From Prunus persica (lineage: Eukaryota > Streptophyta > Magnoliopsida > Rosales > Rosaceae): a stretch of 64,000 nt of DNA. Location of the stretch: assembly GCF_000346465.2 (NCBI RefSeq), contig NC_034009.1, forward strand, positions 34,228,326 through 34,292,325. Reading direction: 5' to 3'. The notes beneath the pieces were generated by a model. It was given only the letters and a program-made list of their open reading frames with translations, did not search any database and was not told where the DNA came from. Of the stretch, positions 12,423-24,232 are shown in pieces (position 1 is the first letter of the stretch; each line of letters begins with the position of its first letter). Position numbers and translations under genes: made by a program.

Positions 12423-15345
12423 TTAGAATGAAAAAATGATACATAATAATTTAGGCAATTATTTTGACTAAATGTATGTATTGCCTCTTTTGCCTAAGGA
12501 GGGAGTAATAAGGAGATATCGGTCCAAGTATTTCTCAAACTACAACCAATTGTTTAACATTCATAAACTATAAATTACCTCTTTGAAGACGACTTCTTTG
12601 CTCATGATAGTTTTCTTATTTTAAGCATCCGAAAATTTATAATTACGTAACTTATAATTTTGCATATTCGAAGTTTAGGATTCATCATATTCTTTGCTTG
12701 TTAGGGAGTTGACAATCCAGGGTTAGCCAAGCAAGCAATAATGTCATTCGCGTTAGCCTAAAACATGTTTGGAAATCATCACGCTCCTTCAATGCTTCTT
12801 CCACATGCCAAACATAATTTATCAATGCCATGTCTTTCGCTGAGTCTAAATACCTGGCAAGTATTGTCCCATTAGGAATGTAAAGACCATAACACGTCTT
12901 TTGTCGATGATGAAATACCCCTCCCTGACGAAGCCAGGGCACCAAAATCAACGAAAGTATCGAGGAAATGCTAAATAATACGATGGAGATTAGAGAATCC
13001 GTGAGAGTTGGAGGCTTGATAAATCAAATAAAGAGGTTGGGATGAGAAATTTGGACTAAAATAAGATAGATGAGAGTGAAGAACGTGAAAATGGAGATGT
13101 TAAGATGCACACCGTGATATGCGTTGATTTTATAAATTGGGTGGAGGAGGCGACCACACAAGAGAAAAGGAAAGTCAAATAAGAATTTAAGGTTAGAAGG
13201 TGATCTAAGAAATGGATTTAATTTACCATAAATTTAGAAGAAAATAATAAGAGTATTTGTGCCAAGTTAAAATGAAATGAAATGCTATTATATATATATA
13301 TATATTAATTTTCTTCTTCAATTTAGGCAAGTTATAAAGTCCACAAACCGGTACTTGTGCCGGTTATAAACTAATCACTTAATGAAATTTTATAGTATAC
13401 TGAGTCAAAATTTCATTCATGTACATTGATGAAAATGATATAGAAGGAGAATTTAAATAAATACCACATAAATTTTTAGGCATTGTGCATATTTATCAGG
13501 TGAATTTTTAATTTATATTATTAATTATCTTAACTTTATAATGTGTTATAATTTACCACATACGTCTAACTCCGTTAATATTTCCATTAAGTCAAGTCAC
13601 ATGTGTAATATAATTTAAAAACAAACCAACCGAATTATCCAACGACCCCTTTCCACATTTCTCCTCCATTGTCCAGCAGCCAATGACAGACCCACCTCCT
13701 TTCGCCGGAAAAATTATTATAGGTGTTGCATATTGCACCTCAAGTCAACCTAGGAGGTGCGCTCTAGGTGTTTTAAGAAAAGCTTAAACGAAGTCCGTTT
13801 GTTGTTGCACTGCGTTGTGTTGTTGTGCAATGCCCTTGTTTTTTTATATTTAAATCCTTGCCAAAATTGCACATCGGCATACAAATTCCTAGGTCTGCCA
13901 ACCCTCACCCTCCGCATATATATATATATATATACAATCTCCTTTTATTGAGGTATCTTTAAAATAAATTATTATTTTATTTTATTTAATGACAAGAATA
14001 GATGGTTTGATGGTTTCGCAATCCTTTCAACAAATAGATGGTTTGAATTATTATTTTATTTGATGACACCCTTTCAACAATCCAAACCATCTATTTTTTA
14101 AGTCTATATTCATAGATCATCCATGCAAAAAATTAGATGAATCAGAAATTATTTTGACATCCAATTGTATCATACAAAATCAATGAACAATGTGCTTCAA
14201 GAAAGTACTAAAATTTCAATAACTGAATTGAGTGGTCAAATAATATTGGATTCAAATGATTTTTTGTATAAATGATATTTGAATAATTATCTACAAAATA
14301 GATGGTTTGGATTGGTGAAAGACATTATAGAGTGGTCATTACTACATTGATGAAGAACTTGGTAGCTCTCTCAAGGTATAAATATGTTGGTTGTATAAAA
14401 GAGTTTGGTTGTGATTAATAATCTTACGTACTAATTTATTGAAGTCTAGGGATATAATAAAATTTTCAAAAAAAAAAACTCGTGCATGCATAACCATGTT
14501 AAAATTGAATTCGGTGGGGAGAGAGATATGGAGTGGGGAGGGGGGATTGGGTTGCTGGGCAGTGGGGGAGAAAGGTGTTGGAACTTAGAAGGGATTGTGG
14601 AGGTCTCCGAATAATTTGTTTTGTTTTATTTTTGTTTTAAATTTATAATATAGTTATAGTGAATTGACAAAATTATTTTCAAAAAATATCATATACGACT
14701 TGATTTAACAATACTTATTTGAGCATTTCATTGATTTGTCATACTTGAATTTATCTGAATACATAACAAGGGAAAAGGATCAAAGAAGTTTCGTTGCCCC
14801 CCATTTCCTACTACAATTTCGTTGTTTGTTCTTTCTCTTCGCCTGAGAATAATAAATTACCTTCAATGGGAGCTTACTGAAAATTTTAACGGAGTTAGTC
14901 ATAGGTGGTTAATTGTAACACTTTATAAAATTCAGATAATTAATAGTTAAATTTAAAAATTCAGATGATAACAATACACATAATTAAAAGTTCATATAGT
15001 GTTTATGTAAATTTCCCTATATACAAATAAGAAATTTGATACCAATAACTATTCGGTCTAGTAACACCTAATCCTCCAGTTATTGAAATAATGGACACAA
15101 TATTTTAAAAAAAAAAAAAAACGAATTTTGGTGAATTTTTTAGAGCATCTCCAAGACTAGCTAAACCCATTTTTTTAATGACCCAATCTTATTTAAAAAA
15201 TAATTAAATATGTAAAATTACTCAACGTGCTGGATGGGTTTTACTAGAAATCTGGTGGGCATCACATAAAAAATGCACTCCACATCCACATGCGTCCAAA
15301 ACTAAAACAATTGATTGATGCGTCAACTCAGCTGTGGCTCCCATT

Positions 15346-15388
<43 letters not shown>

Positions 15389-15530
15389 AGTAATTTTCAC
15401 AAACAACCTGCACAGCGAGTCCACGTAGGACGACGCATACCCGCGAAACCATAACAAGGAAAACGTGCACGCCTACTCCCAAAAAACAAACAAATTCAAG
15501 CCCAACAGCTAACGCCTAAAATTATCTTTT
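12423..15530. other. Intergenic, AT-rich, no gene supported
   Basis: No recognisable coding sequence. A minus-strand open frame of 88 codons at 12685-12951 is unlike any family I know. The stretch holds TA microsatellites near 13290 and 13917, a 20-bp inverted repeat at 14078-14097 and 14295-14314, an isolated MITE-like end (TTA then GAGCATCTCCAAG) at about 15140, and a long TC microsatellite at 15351-15387. Confidence 0.55.
15351..15387. repeat. TC microsatellite
   Basis: An uninterrupted run of about 18 TC dinucleotides. It creates an artificial Arg-Glu repeat on the minus strand, which should not be taken for a protein. Confidence 0.95.
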
Positions 15531-15790
15531 TGTTGTAAATGCATGAGTTGGTGGATGACCACCATACCTCTTAATATTCCACCGTTGGATTTTATGTAAC
15601 CTATGCACTAAGTATTTGTAATTAATGCTTGTGACCTATAGGTATATTGTAAATGATGGTATTCAATCTCCTATCTTGTAAGCCTACAAATAGGTGGTTC
15701 TACCAAAGATTTAGAAAGGAATAAACATGGTGAAGCTTTATCTTTAGCATATCACTTCTCTCTACATTTTCTCCCTCTAGTTTTATAACA
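15531..15790 (+). repeat. 5' LTR of the Copia element
   Basis: 260 bp, TG...CA ends. It matches the 3' LTR except for G/A and C/T at two sites (GTGACC versus GTAACC; CCTACAAA versus CCTATAAA). CCTACAAATAG/CCTATAAATAG near the middle is a likely TATA box. The 20 bases after it (15791-15810, starting CGTTATCAGCACG) are the expected primer-binding-site position, but I could not assign the tRNA. Confidence 0.93.
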
Positions 15791-18317
15791 CGTTATCAGC
15801 ACGACATTGCTCTTGGTATGTTTTCTTTCTCTGAATTTTCTTTCTTCTTATATAAGCTAGAGTCATCACATGGTATAGAGTTTCTTTGTACTCACCATCA
15901 GACTTCATCATGCTTGTTTAAGAAAAAAAATTCTTATTCTTATTACACATGAATATAATGCCATGTTTTTGTTTTTATTTGTTTGTTTATTTAATTTTAA
16001 GTATGATCTTAATTATTATGATGAGTTTGAATTATACAAAAGATCAGGGGCCCGAAGTTCCGTGATTCCCATCATATAACTAGATTAGGATATAGAGTCC
16101 TTTTGATTGAATCAGAACCTGAAGTTCTTTGATTCCAAATAATTGAGGGCGTGAAGTTCCGCGAATTTAAAGAGCACATAAGGACATAAAACTCCTCGAT
16201 TTTGTATTAATCAAAATCAGAATTCCATGAGGCCTACATATGTCAAGAACTTGAACCAGAAGTTTCGAGTGCATATACATCGATTTGAGTATGAAGTTCA
16301 AAGCACAACTATTAATTCAATTTATTTAGATCTACGTATTCGTACATGAAGTTTCGAATATATATTTATATGAACCTGAAGTTCATAGTTTTTCATGGAT
16401 CTTAATACTATATATGAACTTGAAGTTCATTACTTATTTGTGCCTATATGAACCTGAATTGGTTGAAAATCCAATTCTTAAACTTGTAGTTTTATCTACA
16501 TATTGAATCCACATTAATATTGGATTATCTTGGAATTTCATAATCTTTAATTGATTTATTTTATTCCTTGTTTATACCACTTTACTTATTTTATTATATT
16601 ATATTTTATTTATGTTAGGTTATTAATTAATTTCGTTTTACAATGGTAATGTTTTGTATTACCGCCCCAATATTGATAGCCAGAGGTGTCTATTGGAGAA
16701 ACTTCCTACTTTCTTTTGTGGGTAGGAAGTTTATGATGTTATGAACCAAAAGTTCTTGAGGCTCCAATATTACACAACTATTATAGTTGAAGATTATGAT
16801 GTCATGAACTAGAAGTTCATTGACCGAATAACTTTTATGTTGTGACATGACTATCTTGGCAATCCATGTCCCACAATGATGCATAAGATTTTTATAAATT
16901 TGTAAGGACATCGTTTAAAGACTCAAATTATTGTCTTGTCCAACAATATCATTACAAAGAACGCTCACAAATAAAAGCTGTCATAAGATCATCTCAGTCA
17001 AAAATTGACTTTGAGCCATCTTTCCTGAAATAATTCAAGGGGATATTTGTGAGCCTATACAACATCTAATTATGGATCACTTCACTAGTTTTACTGAATG
17101 TGCCTACTAAAATGGTCACATATTTGATAACGACTGTGAGTTTATTTTCCTACATTTTGAGACAATTTTCCCGCCGTTAGGGGGAGAAATGACAATTCCT
17201 AAAGAACGTCGTGAAATAGTGTTGAATCAATCCGCTTTTGTCTCATCAAGATAATGCATATATAAGTTGTACATATGCTAACATGGATTGATATTCTCGT
17301 ATCACAATCCATTAACATGGTGACTATATATATAATGCATGCCTGAAGCATGTCAGAAATATAGGTTCTAAAAACTTAACTCCTCAGAAATGGAGATTAT
17401 TTGAAAAATTCAAGCCCTATAAAAAATAACGCTCTATAGGAGGTTATGATCCACATATTCTAAATAATTCATTGTAAAAGAGATGTTTGTCCCATAAGTG
17501 ACAACATAAGCCCCTGAAGAGGCATTGGTACCCCAAAGCAATGAGATGATTATAAATTATGCATGTGCATGCACATAAGAATTGTGGGATCACAAATTGA
17601 TGATACATTTGGTTTATTAGTAGCTACTACAATCATCAAGGGCTATGATTATATTAAATCATGTTTCATGAATGTCGACAAGTTAAGTGATTGGCCAAAA
17701 ATGGAAATAGGCAATTCTATTTATCACTAAATAAGAAGAGTTGGATATTGAACCTATAACTCAAACACCAAATTACAAATGTTCAGTATGAAGGTTACGA
17801 ATTGGTGTTTGTGAAGTGAAATAAGATCACTAATATGACATAAGGTTTCCTGGGAGAGACATGTGGTTTTAGTCTCCAATCTCATCGTAAATGCATTCAC
17901 ATTTCTATAAGTGCGGTTGTTACTTTAACGCAAAACTTATAGTATGTGTTAAATGCATATTTATTAAGACTATATGGTACATGAAAATCCTCAAAGATCA
18001 TGAAATATTTGAGATATATCGGATGAAGCAACCTCTTGAAAGATATAAAGTACCACAATATTCTTAATTAAGAGTTAACACTAAGAGTTTGAGTATTTTG
18101 AATTCAAATTTGATATTGTTGTAACATATTCTAACTACTAAATTAGTTGTTGATACTCCTAAAGATTTCAATCATTTGAAAAGTGAAAAGCAGGTTGAAT
18201 AGTGTGATAGATGATCATGTATGAAGACAATGTTGCTTGTATTGCTTAAATCAGAGAAGGAGAGATATTAATCAGGGGGAACATCCCAATTCTACTACAT
18301 TCAAGGCAGATGCGCGT

Positions 18318-18500
18318 TGTACTCTTTTTCCCTTCGACTAGGTTTTTGTCCCACTGGGTTTTTCCTAGCAAGGTTTTAACGAGGCAATATAAGCTCATCC
18401 AACACCATATCAATGATTTAGAAGAAAGTTTTACTCTTTTTCCCTTCGCTTTGGTTTTGTCCCACTGGGTTTTCCAAGCAAGGTTTTTAATGAGGAAACA
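18318..18500 (+). repeat. Duplicated conserved 3' motif of Copia elements
   Basis: Two copies, about 110 bp apart, of a block containing CTCTTTTTCCCTTCG, TGTCCCACTGGGTTTT, then AAGGTTTT and a GAGG ending. Many plant Copia elements carry this non-coding block between pol and the 3' LTR. Its keeping in a pol-dead element suggests it works in cis for mobilisation (inference). Confidence 0.75.
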
Positions 18501-18532
18501 ATGTCATTGTATGGTGGACATCCAAGGGGGAG

Positions 18533-18792
18533 TGTTGTAAATGCATGAGTTGGTGGATGACCACCATACCTCTTAATATTCCACCGTTGGATTTTATGTA
18601 ACCTATGCACTAAGTATTTGTAATTAATGCTTGTAACCTATAGGTATATTGTAAATGATGGTATTCAATCTCCTATCTTGTAAGCCTATAAATAGGTGGT
18701 TCTACCAAAGATTTAGAAAGGAATAAACATGGTGAAGCTTTATCTTTAGCATATCACTTCTCTCTACATTTTCTCCCTCTAGTTTTATAACA
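18533..18792 (+). repeat. 3' LTR of the Copia element
   Basis: 260 bp, two substitutions from the 5' LTR. It is preceded by the polypurine tract at about 18524-18532 and followed by the target duplication CTTTT. Confidence 0.93.
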
Positions 18793-19014
18793 CTTTTTTA
18801 TTTATTTAATTTATTGATTTTGTTCACTATCACACTCAATGTGCAGCAACGACCAGTCGTATGTTTGAGACTTATATAAATTTTTTTAAAAAAAATAGGA
18901 TCTTATTTTATCAATATCTATCTATAGATTTCTATCCATATATCTATACAGTCCTGATCTTTTAGACTACAAAGGTCCAAGAGATTTGTGGTCACTCACT
19001 GTTGGATGTAAATA

Positions 19015-19268
19015 TATATATAAAGCAACAGGGAGAGAATGATGAAACATTCAAAATACTAGAAAATACCGTTGGTTAATGCAAATATTAAGAATTGGAA
19101 TTATTAATTAAATGAGGGTAATAGGGTAAATTCACACTTTTTCATGTTAAAAAATTAAAATTAAAAGAAAAAATAGATAATAGATCATATTTTTATGGAA
19201 CACAATTACCTATTATCTTTTTTAAATCTAAAATAAATTTAAATTTTTTTTAAAAAAGCCTAAGGCTA
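19015..19268 (+). mobile_element. Small Helitron-like element, copy a
   Basis: The left end is ATATATATATAAAGC and the right end AAGCCTAAGGCTAG followed by T. Its body matches the copies at 28232 and 49575: GAAACATTCAAAATAC, then ATTATTAATTAAATGAGG, then a T/A-rich block. CTAG before a host T and no target duplication fit Helitrons. The 3' hairpin is degraded here. Confidence 0.6.
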
Positions 19269-19558
19269 GTATATATATAGCAAAAGGCAAAGAATAGTAA
19301 AACATTCAAAATACCAAAAAATGCCATTGGTTAATGCAAACATTAAGAATTGAAATTATTAATTAAATGAGGATAATATGATAAATTGAAACTTTTCATA
19401 TTTAAAAAAAGTAAAATTAAAAGAAAAATCATATAATGGATACTATGTTTATGGAACACAACTACCTATTATCTGTTTTAATTCTAAAATAAAATTATTT
19501 TTTTTTTATAAAAAAAACCTCTCCTAAGCAGGCACGGAAACGCTTGCAAAAAGGCTAG
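19269..19558 (+). mobile_element. Small Helitron-like element, copy b
   Basis: Lies head-to-tail directly after copy a and has the same body. It ends AAAAAGGCTAG followed by T. The pre-terminal hairpin is degraded. Confidence 0.6.
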
Positions 19559-19842
19559 TGAGAATAATTGAGCTGAAAAAACATTTTTTGTATTTATTTA
19601 TAAAATTTACATAGGGGACGAAAAGCCCAAGACCAACTAAGCCTAAATGTTTCTAGCCCAGTAAACTTAAAACTCCCCTTGAAGCCCATTTACAATACAA
19701 ATAAAGTGGATTATTTTTAATTAATTTGTTCTGGCTAATAGTATCCCGCCACGTCAGAAGTGCAAAACGTCTAGTTGTATAGCGCGCTGACTCACCCTCG
19801 CCATACGTCGTCACAAAAGTAAGAAACCGAAACGCGAGAACT

Positions 19843-21881
19843 ATGGCACTTGCTGGGCACCGCCTTATCTCAAGCTCCTCATCATCCACTGTAACTGCCA
19901 TTTCATCGTTCCCTCCAAAACCAAAACCCCCAATTTCAAATCACAACTTCTCCTCCAACCATGAAATTTCAAACTTCTTACGCAGTCGCAGAGACGTTGC
20001 TTTGCTCTCCTTCATCGCTCTAATTCCTTCTCTTTCGCGACCCGACCCGGCATTCGGACTCTCCTTCGGCATTTGTTAGCACGCATCATTTTGATTTCTT
20101 CATTTACTTTTCTAGTAATTTGCTGTCGAAACCCTAATTTGTCCATCTTTGCGCAGCAGGACCAAAGGATTGGCTCCGAGAACAGAAGAAGAAGGCCTCC
20201 AGGTTCCTCTTGGCCCCAATTGACGCCTCTAGAGAGAGCCTCCTCACTGCTCATCGAATACTCAGTCTCTCTCACAATCAATATATATAAATCTATACAC
20301 AAATAGTGTATTTTTTCATATATCCCTCACTGGTGTTAATTTGGTTGTTTTTACAGCGGCTACCGATTCTAATAGTACAAATGAAGAAATAGAGGAGGTT
20401 CAGAGACTATTTAAATCTGCTGCTCGGGATTGCGTTCCAGACGACAGGAATTCATTTGTTGCATTTCAAGCCAATACAGGGGTTGAGGTTCGGCATTTCG
20501 CACCCTTCTCATTGTCTTTTATTTAATCTGAGTGATTACGCCGCTCTTAATTTCTAATTAGTGCATACGGTAAACTGTTTAGCTTGTTACGATAAAAACT
20601 GTACTCATGGTGAGGCTTCTAAGGACGTGTTCGAAAAATTGGCCTAGGCGGCGGGTCCTATATTTTTTAGAAATTTTTTTTCCTGACTTTAAAGAAAACC
20701 TACCTCACGCTGCCTCTCATTTCAAGTATTTTTCTTTGTAGTACTATTATTTGCTTTATGCTTAACTTTTTCCCTATGTTTTATATCAATTATGGTACTT
20801 TATAATCTATATATCCTTTTATTTTGCATGATTTTGGTATAAATTTATAATTTGTAGTACAAAATAAATTTTTTTAAAAGAAAAGCCTAGGCGCCCGCCT
20901 AGGCCCTGATTACTCCTCTAGGCGCTAGGCCCCTGCCGGCTGCCTAGCGATTTGTCAAACATTGCTAAGCAGCATATGATGCTAATTTGAAGGAATTTTT
21001 AAGACTATTTTGCATGACATTGAAAGCATCTTGTTGTAGGATAATGGAGCTGTTGAACTTTTGCTAATTGACCTCATATTAGCTATAACTTTATTGTCCA
21101 AATTCATTTATTTCACAGGTTTGCACATTCCGTCTGGTTGTAAAGAATGCGGCGTCGTTGCTTGGTGATAAGGATCCTGTAAAATTGGAAGCTGAATCCA
21201 TGCTAAATGATCTTATAAGGTAGCCAAGCCAGTGTTCCTTTCCTGTATTCTCCAGGCTGGTGTACATTTTATGTCTGACATATTTTCATGGTCAGGATTA
21301 CTAAAAAAAGACATGTTTTTTTTTTTTTGTGTGCATATATGTTTGGTTGTCCATACCCTGGTTTTTTTTTTCTCTGGCAAAAAGATTATTGGATAAACCA
21401 TTCTTCATTTCATCAAATATTATACCCTGGTTATCAAATTTACTGTTTCTCTATAGAATTGTTGTATTATTTCTAACATTTTCATTTTTGTTTCTGTTTT
21501 CCATTGCTTATTGTATTGCAGATCATTCACTTCTCTTAATGTTCTGGTAAATGAGACTGACGTTCAATTTGCCTCTGAAAGGTATGTCTCTTTTGTCAAG
21601 ATAAACATGGGCAAGGGAGAATTCTCTTGAAAACACGCTATAGGAATTGCATGTAGAAGTTTATTTACTTTCAGCTTTGTCTCGCTCTTTACCCTTAGAT
21701 GAAATTTTGTGAGTAACCTGTTTGGGTTAATAGGCACCAAGTTGTAGTAGTAACCATTCATTTTTCTATCAGACTAATTTTTTTGTTGGGCTGCAGAAAG
21801 AAGGTTGCAGATTCTCTCATGGATACCATATCATCCCTAGACAAATTTGAGCAGGGAATTAAGGACTGCCTTGAAGCTTGA
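19843..21881 (+). CDS. Putative Tat-targeted thylakoid-lumen protein, function unknown
   Basis: Exons 19843-20074, 20157-20264, 20357-20487, 21119-21219, 21522-21581 and 21797-21881 join in frame to 238 residues. The first 45 residues are Ser/Pro-rich with few acidic residues, like a chloroplast transit peptide. Then comes a twin-arginine signal (SRRDVALLSFIALIPSL) with a hydrophobic stretch and a small-residue region (DPAFG), which suggests delivery to the thylakoid lumen by the Tat route. The mature part, about 155 residues, is helical and charged with no cysteine pair or cofactor motif I can see (GPKDWLREQKKKASRFL; LEAESMLNDLIRSF). I recognise it as a plant-conserved family but cannot name a function. 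The third intron holds a hAT-like MITE. Confidence 0.85.
20626..20963. mobile_element. hAT-like MITE in intron 3 of the lumen-protein gene
   Basis: Ends are inverted and imperfect: TGTTCGAAAAATTGGCCTAG on the left and, on the opposite strand, TGTTTGACAAATCGCTAGGC. Near both ends are CCTAGGCG-rich blocks typical of a plant hAT MITE family. An approximate 8-bp target duplication is seen (TCTAAGGA versus GCTAAGCA, 6 of 8). Confidence 0.5.
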
Positions 21882-22640
21882 CCAATATGTATTTTGTTTT
21901 CCTTGCAGAACAAAACTATCTTGTGGATGTCATGTTTGAAATTCTGCAGACGCATGTTTATTCCAGATTCAGAAATCTCTCTTTGCTCTTTCTGTTCGGT
22001 GTCTTGATTTTTCCTCTGTCATGTTCTTTGACCTTATTTTGGTGCGTTCTTTTTCCTATAAGATAGATCCTTATAATTTAGTATCGTTATTGAAGTAAGT
22101 AAATGCTAGTTCTGCTCCAACCAAAAAAAAGAGAAAAAAGAAAGTAAATGCTAGTTTTGTTGCGAAGTCTTCGTTTTGCAGTCTCAGTTTCTCATTGTAG
22201 AAATATCATTCTGGTCGTTGTTATCAGAATGGGATGCAAGTAGCTCTGTAGAAATGTACATTTCGTCACATCTTAAGTCATTCTAGTCATTCAGTTCAAT
22301 CTAATGGTGAAAACCAATCCACAAACTGTCTGGCTTGAAATGAAGCAAAATGCACACTTATAAATTTGTGTACTTTGCATACTGAAGGTTACCAATTGTC
22401 GGTGAGCACTGTTGATAATTTGCCTAACATAATTGAACAACTGAATATGTATATATTTGTTTGCTAATGAAATTGTCAGACATCTCAAATTCATTTGAGT
22501 TCTCATTCCAATGGAATATATTTTCCTTTGACAGTACCACAAATATTGATGCCTACTCCTATGCTGCTTTAATTTTGAGTTGACACTTGTGGTATCAAAT
22601 TATAAATGACCTGTTGGTCCCTGTGGAGTGGTCTAATAGG
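21882..22640. other. 3' flank of the lumen-protein gene, no gene seen
   Basis: This is the 3' UTR and spacer. A short phrase, GTAAATGCTAGTT, occurs twice near 22098 and 22145. No coding sequence is supported. Confidence 0.5.
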
Positions 22641-22654
22641 TAATGAGATGTTGC

Positions 22655-22742
22655 TACACCAACTGGCAGCGAAGTGTTCCATCATCTGGCTGTGTTTGTA
22701 CTGACCTAGACAAGCTGCGCAGCTAGTTGGAGATATTTAGTG
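22655..22742 (-). pseudogene. Duplicated tail of the adjacent methyltransferase gene
   Basis: This stretch resembles the coding end of the methyltransferase gene at 22800-22885. Shared phrases include GTGTTCCATCATCTGG and ACTGACCTAG followed by AAGCTGCG. It is a partial, degenerate copy about 145 bp away, in the 3' UTR or just past it. It carries no open frame of its own. Confidence 0.7.
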
Positions 22743-22746
22743 AACA

Positions 22747-24232
22747 TCAGCTGGCCATCGATGGAATAGTTTGCTTTGGTGAACCAGAAGCCTCAACCAA
22801 ATACAAGCGACAACATGGTGTTCCATCATCTGGGTGGGTATATACTGACCTAGGCAAGCTGCGGAGCTTGTTGAACAGATTTAAGGGATCGTGCATGAGC
22901 CCAAAATGAGCATCTGGATCACCAATTTGTGAAAGTTTAACGTAAGAAAAGCCAAGAGATGGCAGGAGATGATCAGGCCAATCGCTGTAGAAATGGAAGA
23001 TGGAACTGGAGAGACTGGTTGATGGTTTATTCATAAAATCTGCTAAGAGCACTGTGTTAGTAAGCGAGCACTTGTCTGCTATGATTTCAAGTACTTGTGT
23101 GGCCTCAGAGTGGGATAAGTAGTAGAGGATGCCTTCCAGAACCCACACTGTGTTTCTCTCTGGCACAAACCCTGATATTTGAAGTTTTTCGAGCCAGTCA
23201 TTGCCTCTGATATCAGCCGCCACTCTGGTTATGGATTTTGCTGTCATCGTTAGATACTGGTGATTGTTTGTAGAATCCATCGCTGCTTGCAGAAGAGTGG
23301 CTTTAATTTGCAGGACTTCAGGAAAATCAACTTCGAACACATTGCTTTCCTTCAAGCAACTCAATCGGTAAGCCCTTGCATCCATTCCTACAAAAAGAAG
23401 TGCATATTTCATTTTAGGCTGAATTTTTACTTTCTATACACGTGAGATTTGGGAAATTTACATTCCATATACATGCTATTAATAATTCAATATTCACTAC
23501 AATTAGTATCTCGATGGGGCATGGTGCAAAAATTTGTCCTGGTTTCCTAAAGCTAGCACACATAAATGACCAATAATTCCTGACCTGCATAAGGGGATCA
23601 GTTTTGCTAGAAATGGTCACAGCTCTACAAGGATTCTCCCAGTAGATTGTGATAAAGCAATGTAAATAAACAACGAATCCAGTGTTGGGATTATCTAGTA
23701 CCCAGAACTCATATGCTTTGAAATCTACTTTACAGCAAAAAATGCCCCAACATCATGCATTGTAGGCACGAAGTTCAACTTGATGCATGCCGCATTGGTT
23801 CAATAAATGCTGTTAACAAAAAAAAAAATTGTGGTAGAGTAGTTACCAACCTGCCCCAAGAAGAACTACTTGTGCTTCTCTGTCATTGAAGGAATGAAGT
23901 GCTGCTTCAAGTTTTGAATCAAACCAGAGGGTTCGAACTGCAAGAATGACTCCAGAGATTTCTCGTGCTTTGTTGACACAGTCTTTCTTTATCTTCTCGT
24001 GAAGATTTTTTAGATACGTCTCTCCAGCAAGTATGTCTGCCAGGGGGTCATGAATCACATGCTTCCACAAGGCTCTACCAGCTGCAGTTTGGCATGCAGA
24101 CCGCTGAAGGGGATCCCATTCATTCTCAATTGTTGCATGGACTTGTCGAACAGTGTCCGTAGACAACAAGTCAGGAAGCTTGAACTCCGGCCATGTTGGG
24201 TGTTCAGGTGAGCCATTTTCTTGACTTGACAT
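22747..24232 (-). CDS. SAM-dependent methyltransferase, leucine carboxyl methyltransferase family
   Basis: Exons 23851-24232 and 22747-23387 (minus) join to 340 residues. I chose the ATG at 24232 (MSSQENGSPEH) because the open frame above it, to 24439, is hydrophobic and unlike the family. The junction restores the SAM-binding motif VVLLGAGMDARAYRL (about residues 121-135), the hallmark of the LCM/Ppm1 family, and a later acidic VFEVDFPEV is the expected motif II. It also has WVLEGILYYL, typical of this family. Arabidopsis homologues such as At5g42760 are soluble and poorly characterised. True PP2A methylation is done by the separate LCMT1 branch, so the substrate here is open and may be a small molecule. 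A degenerate copy of its 3' end lies just downstream. Confidence 0.9.

Larger units (their letters stand above)
15531..18792 (+). mobile_element. Non-autonomous Copia-type LTR retrotransposon
   Basis: Two 260-bp LTRs (15531-15790 and 18533-18792) begin TGTTG and end AACA. The whole is flanked by the direct repeat CTTTT (15526-15530 and 18793-18797). A polypurine tract, AAGGGGGAG, touches the 3' LTR. The 2.7-kb interior has no long open frame but keeps decayed traces of pol in Copia order: an integrase-like GDICEPIQ near 17040, a FPPLGGE motif near 17168, a DWPK motif near 17690, and an RNase-H-like YEDN at 18220. The two LTRs differ by only two transitions, so the insertion is recent although the coding region is old and broken. 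It must have been copied with proteins made elsewhere. I place it in Copia, not Gypsy, from motif order and PPT type. Confidence 0.92.

Noticed and set aside
12685..12951. Minus-strand 88-codon frame
   Set aside because: No start context, no similarity, no neighbouring exons.
15222..15482. Frame with Arg-Glu repeats
   Set aside because: Made by the TC microsatellite.
18310..18540. 76-codon frame
   Set aside because: It lies on the non-coding 3' block and PPT of the Copia element.
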